A stretch of 64,000 nucleotides of DNA from Methylobacterium sp. J-030 (GTDB lineage Bacteria > Pseudomonadota > Alphaproteobacteria > Rhizobiales > Beijerinckiaceae), in the NCBI RefSeq assembly GCF_022829545.1, contig NZ_JAKSYM010000063.1:1-64000 (forward strand), written 5' to 3'. Positions 62,647 through 64,000 of this stretch are shown here, piece after piece. The translations under genes were made by a program, and so were the position numbers. Position 1 is the stretch's first letter. Every line of letters begins with the position of its first letter. The notes beneath the pieces are model-generated. The model made no database searches, had not been told where the DNA came from, and saw nothing but the letters and a program-made list of their open reading frames with translations.

Positions 62647-63266
62647 CCTGCCTGTTCGCCCCGGACGCGCTCACGGCGCGGCCGACACATGCCATCGAAC
62701 ACATCGGGATCCCGGTGACCGGCGGGGCTCTGAGCCCGCGTGCCGGTCGCCCCGCAATCCGCTCGGACGCGTGCCGGGATCGAGGATCGCCGCACGGCCC
62801 GCCCCGGCATGCGTGACACGCCTGCACAGGCCGAGCGCGGCCGATATGGAACGCGGCGCAGCCGTCCGCCATAGTCCGCGGCTCGGGCCACAGCTTGCAT
62901 CGCCGCCCCGGGGTTCAGTAAAGAGGGCGGTACCAGATTGCAACGCGGACGGTCCGATGCGGTCGCCGCGGAGGGGATGTGCGCCAACGCACCACGTCTG
63001 CCGCGTCACGGGCGGAATCCGGGATGTCCGGTCGCATTGCCGACGCAATGCGCGTGCTGTCCTCAACGGCTGAATGTCCCTACCCACGAAGCCCGCGCAC
63101 GCGGCTCATGTGGCACCGTTACGTCAGGCGCGGAATAAGATGTCATCGCCCCGCCGAAACAGGGTCGATTGAGATTAATTCCAAGCTAGATCGCTGGAAA
63201 CCGCGTTTTTTTTCGTGTTAAGCACCCCGATGCCTCCGGGGCCGACGAAGTGAAGGAGCCGCTATC
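62647..63266. other. Divergent regulatory region of hpnN and hpnH
   Basis: About 620 bp without a supportable gene. Frames crossing it are Arg-rich and overlap on several frames. The stretch 63150-63240 is AT-richer and contains gcgttttttttcgtgttaag, a T8 run close to hpnH. Both promoters should be here. Confidence 0.4.
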
Positions 63267-64000
63267 TTGGGTATCCCCCTCCGGTACGTCGCGAAGATCG
63301 GCGGCTACATCCTGAAACAGCACCTGACGGGTCGCAAGCGTTACCCGCTCGTGATGATGATGGAGCCGCTGTTCCGCTGTAATCTGGCCTGCGCCGGCTG
63401 CGGCAAGATCGATTACCCGGACGAGATCCTGAACAAGCGCCTGCCGGTGGCCGATGCGCTCGAATCGGTGCGCGAATGCGGCGCCCCCGTGGTGGTGATC
63501 GCCGGCGGCGAGCCGCTCCTGCACAAGGACCTGCCGCAGATCGTCGAGGGCATCATCGCCCAGAAGAAGTTCGCGATCGTCTGCACGAACGCGCTGCTCC
63601 TCGAGAAGAAGATCAAGGAGTACAAGCCCAGCCCGTACTTCACGTGGTCGATCCATCTCGACGGCGACAAGGAGATGCACGACCAGTCGGTGTGCCAGCG
63701 CGGCGTCTACGACAAGGCCGTGGCGGCGATCGCCAAGGCCAAGGAGATGGGCTTCCGCGTCACCATCAACTGCACCTTCTTCAACAATTCCCAGCCGGAG
63801 AAGATCGCCGACTTCTTCGACAGCGTGACCCGGATGGGCATCGACGGCATCACCGTCTCCCCCGGCTACGCCTACGAGCGCGCCCCCGACCAGAAGCACT
63901 TCCTGAACCGCAAGGCGACCAAGGACCTGTTCCGCGGCGTGTTCCGTCACGGGAAGGAGAAGGGCCGCGAGAAATGGACCTTCCAGCAGTCGGGCCTGTT
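63267..64000 (+). CDS. hpnH: Adenosyl-hopene transferase HpnH (radical SAM), partial at window end
   Basis: HpnH adds the 5'-deoxyadenosyl group to diploptene, the first side-chain step. The visible 244 codons begin LGIPLRYVAKIGGYILKQHL from a TTG, with AAGGAG 8 nt upstream. The radical SAM motif CNLACAGC gives Cys38, Cys42 and Cys45. VVVIAGGEPLLHKDLPQIVEG and TWSIHLDGDKEMHDQSV follow. The gene continues beyond the window. Confidence 0.93.
   Translation, partial: MGIPLRYVAKIGGYILKQHLTGRKRYPLVMMMEPLFRCNLACAGCGKIDYPDEILNKRLPVADALESVRECGAPVVVIAGGEPLLHKDLPQIVEGIIAQKKFAIVCTNALLLEKKIKEYKPSPYFTWSIHLDGDKEMHDQSVCQRGVYDKAVAAIAKAKEMGFRVTINCTFFNNSQPEKIADFFDSVTRMGIDGITVSPGYAYERAPDQKHFLNRKATKDLFRGVFRHGKEKGREKWTFQQSGL

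Noticed and set aside
60559..62718. Long plus-strand open frame opposite hpnN
   Set aside because: Arg/Asp/His-rich composition typical of the antisense of a membrane protein; hpnN on the other strand is complete.

Overview
The window reads as a chromosomal segment of a GC-rich alphaproteobacterium, most likely Methylobacterium or a close relative. Three things point there: the hopanoid side-chain and export genes at 53-64 kb (hpnL, hpnM, hpnI, hpnJ, hpnK, hpnN, hpnH); the alphaproteobacterial order eno / ftsB / pdhA-pdhB-pdhC-lpdA, with a lipoyl domain fused to E1-beta; and several families of GC-rich palindromic intergenic repeats. The genus is inferred; no rRNA or tRNA gene was recognised.

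Layout. 1-7.2 kb: ybbP(partial)-ybbA divergent from tesA, then thpR, hisE-coaA, pyrB, and a cytochrome b / molybdopterin oxidoreductase pair. 7.7-13.2 kb: topA and parE. 13.5-20.8 kb: a PRC-barrel protein, an Omp31-type porin, an RhlE helicase, a GGDEF protein, an IscA-type protein, a PLP-dependent ammonia-lyase and a zinc-ribbon protein. 20.9-22.7 kb: an AT-richer block of three small exported proteins.

23.2-35.9 kb is an integrated mobile element of about 12.7 kb inserted in the 3' end of lpdA. It is bounded by a perfect 75-bp direct repeat of lpdA codons (23183-23257 and 35869-35943). The element supplies a replacement gene end, so lpdA stays intact and the displaced native end remains at 23111-23257. 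Cargo: a tyrosine integrase next to the left end, a protein with a nucleoside-deoxyribosyltransferase/TIR-like C-terminal domain, a MarR-like winged-helix protein, a serine resolvase with a 51-aa membrane protein, a RusA-like resolvase, a PD-(D/E)XK nuclease, a divergent family-A DNA polymerase-like protein coupled to a small basic protein, a ~0.6-kb array of degenerate ~100-bp repeats, a HEPN-like protein and several unknowns. No conjugation, capsid or packaging gene was recognised. It looks like a small integrative or satellite-like element with its own replication module and probable defence cargo; this is the best candidate here for a poorly described system.

35.8-46 kb: the pyruvate dehydrogenase operon with embedded small genes (coiled-coil protein, Uma2 family, DUF5076), ftsB, a class III nucleotide cyclase and eno. 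46-53 kb: queF, a Gly/Tyr-rich exported protein, a methyltransferase, kdsA, an FkbM-type methyltransferase, an alpha/beta hydrolase and an amidinotransferase. 53-64 kb: hopanoid genes hpnL-M-I-J-K on the + strand, an orphan Phd-type antitoxin, a MarR-GNAT fusion, then hpnN divergent from hpnH, which runs off the window. Together the hpn products would add the adenosyl side chain (HpnH), attach and deacetylate the amino sugar (HpnI, HpnK), convert it to the cyclitol ether (HpnJ) and move hopanoids to the outer membrane (HpnN).
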